From Onchidella celtica (Eukaryota > Mollusca > Gastropoda > Systellommatophora > Onchidiidae), in contig OZ007571.1 in NCBI GenBank assembly GCA_963931925.1, positions 40,251,550 to 40,315,549 on the forward strand: a stretch of 64,000 bases of DNA, written 5' to 3'. How positions within the stretch are numbered: the stretch's first letter is position 1; each line of letters opens with the position of its first letter. Shown in pieces: positions 61,984-64,000 of this stretch. The translations under genes were made by a program, and so were the position numbers. The notes under the pieces are model-generated. The model was not told the DNA's origin, did not search any database, and worked only from the letters and a program-made list of their open reading frames with translations.

Positions 61984-64000
61984 CTACTTGAACACCAATA
62001 TAGTTTGACTGTTATTGTCGGGCTTTTTGTCCAGCAGCAGTTGTCTTTTTCTGGGTGATCCATTATTACTGTTTGATTTATCACAACTACTTCCAGCACC
62101 CTGGCTTCGGCTAACTGCGAGCAGAAAATAGATAAATAAGTCCAATGAAAATTGCCATAAACATCATGCCATATACAAGATAAATGTGACAATAGAGAAA
62201 TGTGGTTTATAACAAGAAAACAAAGTACATAACTGTATCCTGCAAAGGGATGTAGACCTTTTTAAACAACTATTGAGAAATTACCTGCATCTAGTCCATT
62301 AACATGCAGCAAATGAGAATTCCACCGTTTACATTTGGCTTGAAGAGCCTGCGAGGAAAAAAAGAATCTGTGAAATTTCCTGACATTAGGACAGATAAAA
62401 TAAGAATACAATTTACTCCCTGTTATAGAAAGCCCATATATTAACTTACAAACTTTCTTCAGACCCTCAGCCACTGGTTAGGACAAATCAGTGTTTTGAA
62501 TTTATTTTGCAGTTATCTTCCACTTATGCTCATCAAAATTCTTATAAAAATGCAGAGATAGTCGGGACAGTGAGCTGGGGATATGCCCTGGAAATGATGA
62601 GCACATTAACCCAAGGAGATTTGGGAATCACAGAGGCTCCAAGCCAAGCTAAGTTTGGGAACCACTGCAATTCTCTACAGAAGACTTCTTGTGCAGGTAG
62701 AAACTGTCTTATCCTGCTTTGAGAAGCATGATGAAACAGCTTATGACTCAATGTTTCCTGATCAAAACATTGTCCGTAATTATTTTCAGAACAACAAATA
62801 AAAACAATGTGCTGATGAAATTTTTGGAAAAAAGGAAAAGCTTGGATGATGTCTACTGATTGTTAAGTCTCATAGCTAGGAACTGATTCTGGATGAGCTA
62901 GGCTACATTCACAGTGGAACTCATAATTCCATTTCATAACTGTTTTTTATCCTGATTCAACCAGTCATGAAAAAAATCATTCAACCACAGACGGATTGGA
63001 TATTAAATTTGAAATACAACTAACCATCTGGGAAACTGTTGCCACTCTATCTCCAGCTGAATTGCGATTGTCATCTGGGAGGTCCATAGGAGGTGACGTG
63101 GACCTGTCCAAGTTACTGGTGGCTGCAAAGATGGGTGATAGTTAGGGCTTGATGTGGTCTGAAATCTCTGATGAGCTTTCATACTGACGATATTCTGCAA
63201 CCTCTTAAAGAAGATGCACTGCCAGGATCAGCTACAGTTGTTTTCATTCCAGCATACTTATGTAAATTGTTATATATACGTTGATATATACAGCATGTAA
63301 TAGTGAATAACGTTCTATTAGAACAATGGTGGAAATGAAGTATTTTGATGCTCCGCAACAGCAATTGATCTGTGCAGCATGACACAGGTCAGGGATAGGT
63401 GCTTAGTTATTTCCTGTAAAAATGAAGGAGTGTTTCCGTTTGTTGTGCGAGTTTTTGCATTTGGATTGTTTGTCAAACAAGTTTAATTCATGAACATATG
63501 CAAAGATTCCTTTATGAATGCAACTTTCATGCATGTGAAAAGGAACTTGAAATGGGTGTGTTGTGCACCATTTTCATATATTTTCCATTACTTTGTAATT
63601 TATATCAGTTTATGAACATCTAAGTCAAGTTTACACATGGATTGACTTAACTGCTATCTTAAAGAAGATTCAATATTCAAATTTTCAGTAAGATTATAAG
63701 AACTTTATAATTTACCTTCATTAATTCAAGAATGAGATATTACCTGTTGACAAGCTCTGTCTACGCAGTGGCTGGGCTAAACCAATAGCAACACCATGTC
63801 GTGGTATGTATGGTAATTTAGATTGTGTAACTGACTGGATTCGATTAGAGCTGGCCTGCAAACGCGCCATAGTGTAATCATCTTTATTCTGACAGGTGGT
63901 CTCCAAATAGATTTTAGTGTCACTACCACAAGATGACAGACTTGCATCTTGTAGCATGAAGTTCTTACTGTGGTTACAGGGACTTTCAGTTACATAATGG
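61984..64000 (-). CDS. Last four exons of an unrecognised protein-coding gene (5' end outside window)
   Basis: Minus-strand exons 64000(or beyond)-63744, 63122-63025, 62348-62285 and 62114-61984 join in frame through matching phases (1, 0, 1), each with AG acceptor and GT donor. About 184 residues are visible. They are Ser-, Asn- and Gln-rich, with RLQASSNRIQSV, LPYIPRHGVAIGL, a short ALQAKCKRWNSHLLHVNGLD segment and a basic stretch SPRKRQLLLDKK before the end LVFK. The frame is open to the window edge. I see no catalytic or membrane motif; the composition suggests a disordered C-terminal tail with possible phosphorylation sites. Family not recognised. Consistent splicing across four exons makes it very likely real. 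Confidence 0.75.

Noticed and set aside
62513-62697. Exon-like + strand segment with TTTTGCAG acceptor and GCAG|GTAGAA donor
   Set aside because: It lies inside an intron of the minus-strand gene, and its AAGTTTGGGAACCACTG end is a hAT-type terminal repeat, so it is probably an element fragment.

Overview
The window is animal nuclear DNA: AT-rich, with spliced genes using GT-AG (and one GC-AG) introns, long intergenic stretches, microsatellites and many transposable elements. A marine invertebrate, probably a lophotrochozoan such as a mollusc, fits best. The reasons are two Tan-like N-acyl-amine hydrolase genes (a family known from invertebrates), Ty3 retroelements of the Mag/Steamer and CsRn1 types, and frequent TAGGCCTA octamers. 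The species cannot be named from the sequence.

Left part (1-5460): no host gene seen. It holds a candidate 1.75 kb inverted-repeat element, a hAT element containing a solo LTR, and an old Tigger-like copy.

Centre (about 5460-46230): a tandem duplication. Unit 1 (about 5460-28030) and unit 2 (about 28050-46230) each carry one complete eight-exon + strand gene for a 381-residue Tan-like Ntn hydrolase (peptidase family C45). Exon lengths are identical in both copies. Each unit was later hit by its own insertions, and the sister unit usually shows the empty site. Unit 1 gained a solo LTR, a 190 bp inverted-repeat element, a 1 kb hAT in intron 3, two inverted piggyBac-type elements, a LINE 3' end, and a 7 kb piggyBac-type element. 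That last element contains a broken CsRn1-type Ty3 copy, which in turn contains a Harbinger. Unit 2 gained a Tigger element and a young, whole-looking Mag/Steamer-like Ty3 element, both in intron 7, and a small minisatellite.

Right part (46230-64000): a four-exon profilin gene on + (54581-58853) with a GC-AG last intron and an N-terminal extension. It converges on a minus-strand gene of unknown function whose last four exons lie at 61984-64000. Between them is a decayed mariner carrying a nested hAT. A possible membrane-protein last exon (minus, 49217-49409) and a 46-codon membrane ORF (minus, 54262-54402) are weak candidates. A roughly 385 bp GATA array lies at 50757-51140.

The most unusual signal is a set of 28-41 bp palindromes. 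Three of them are flanked by 7-8 bp direct repeats, like transposons reduced to almost nothing but their terminal inverted repeats.
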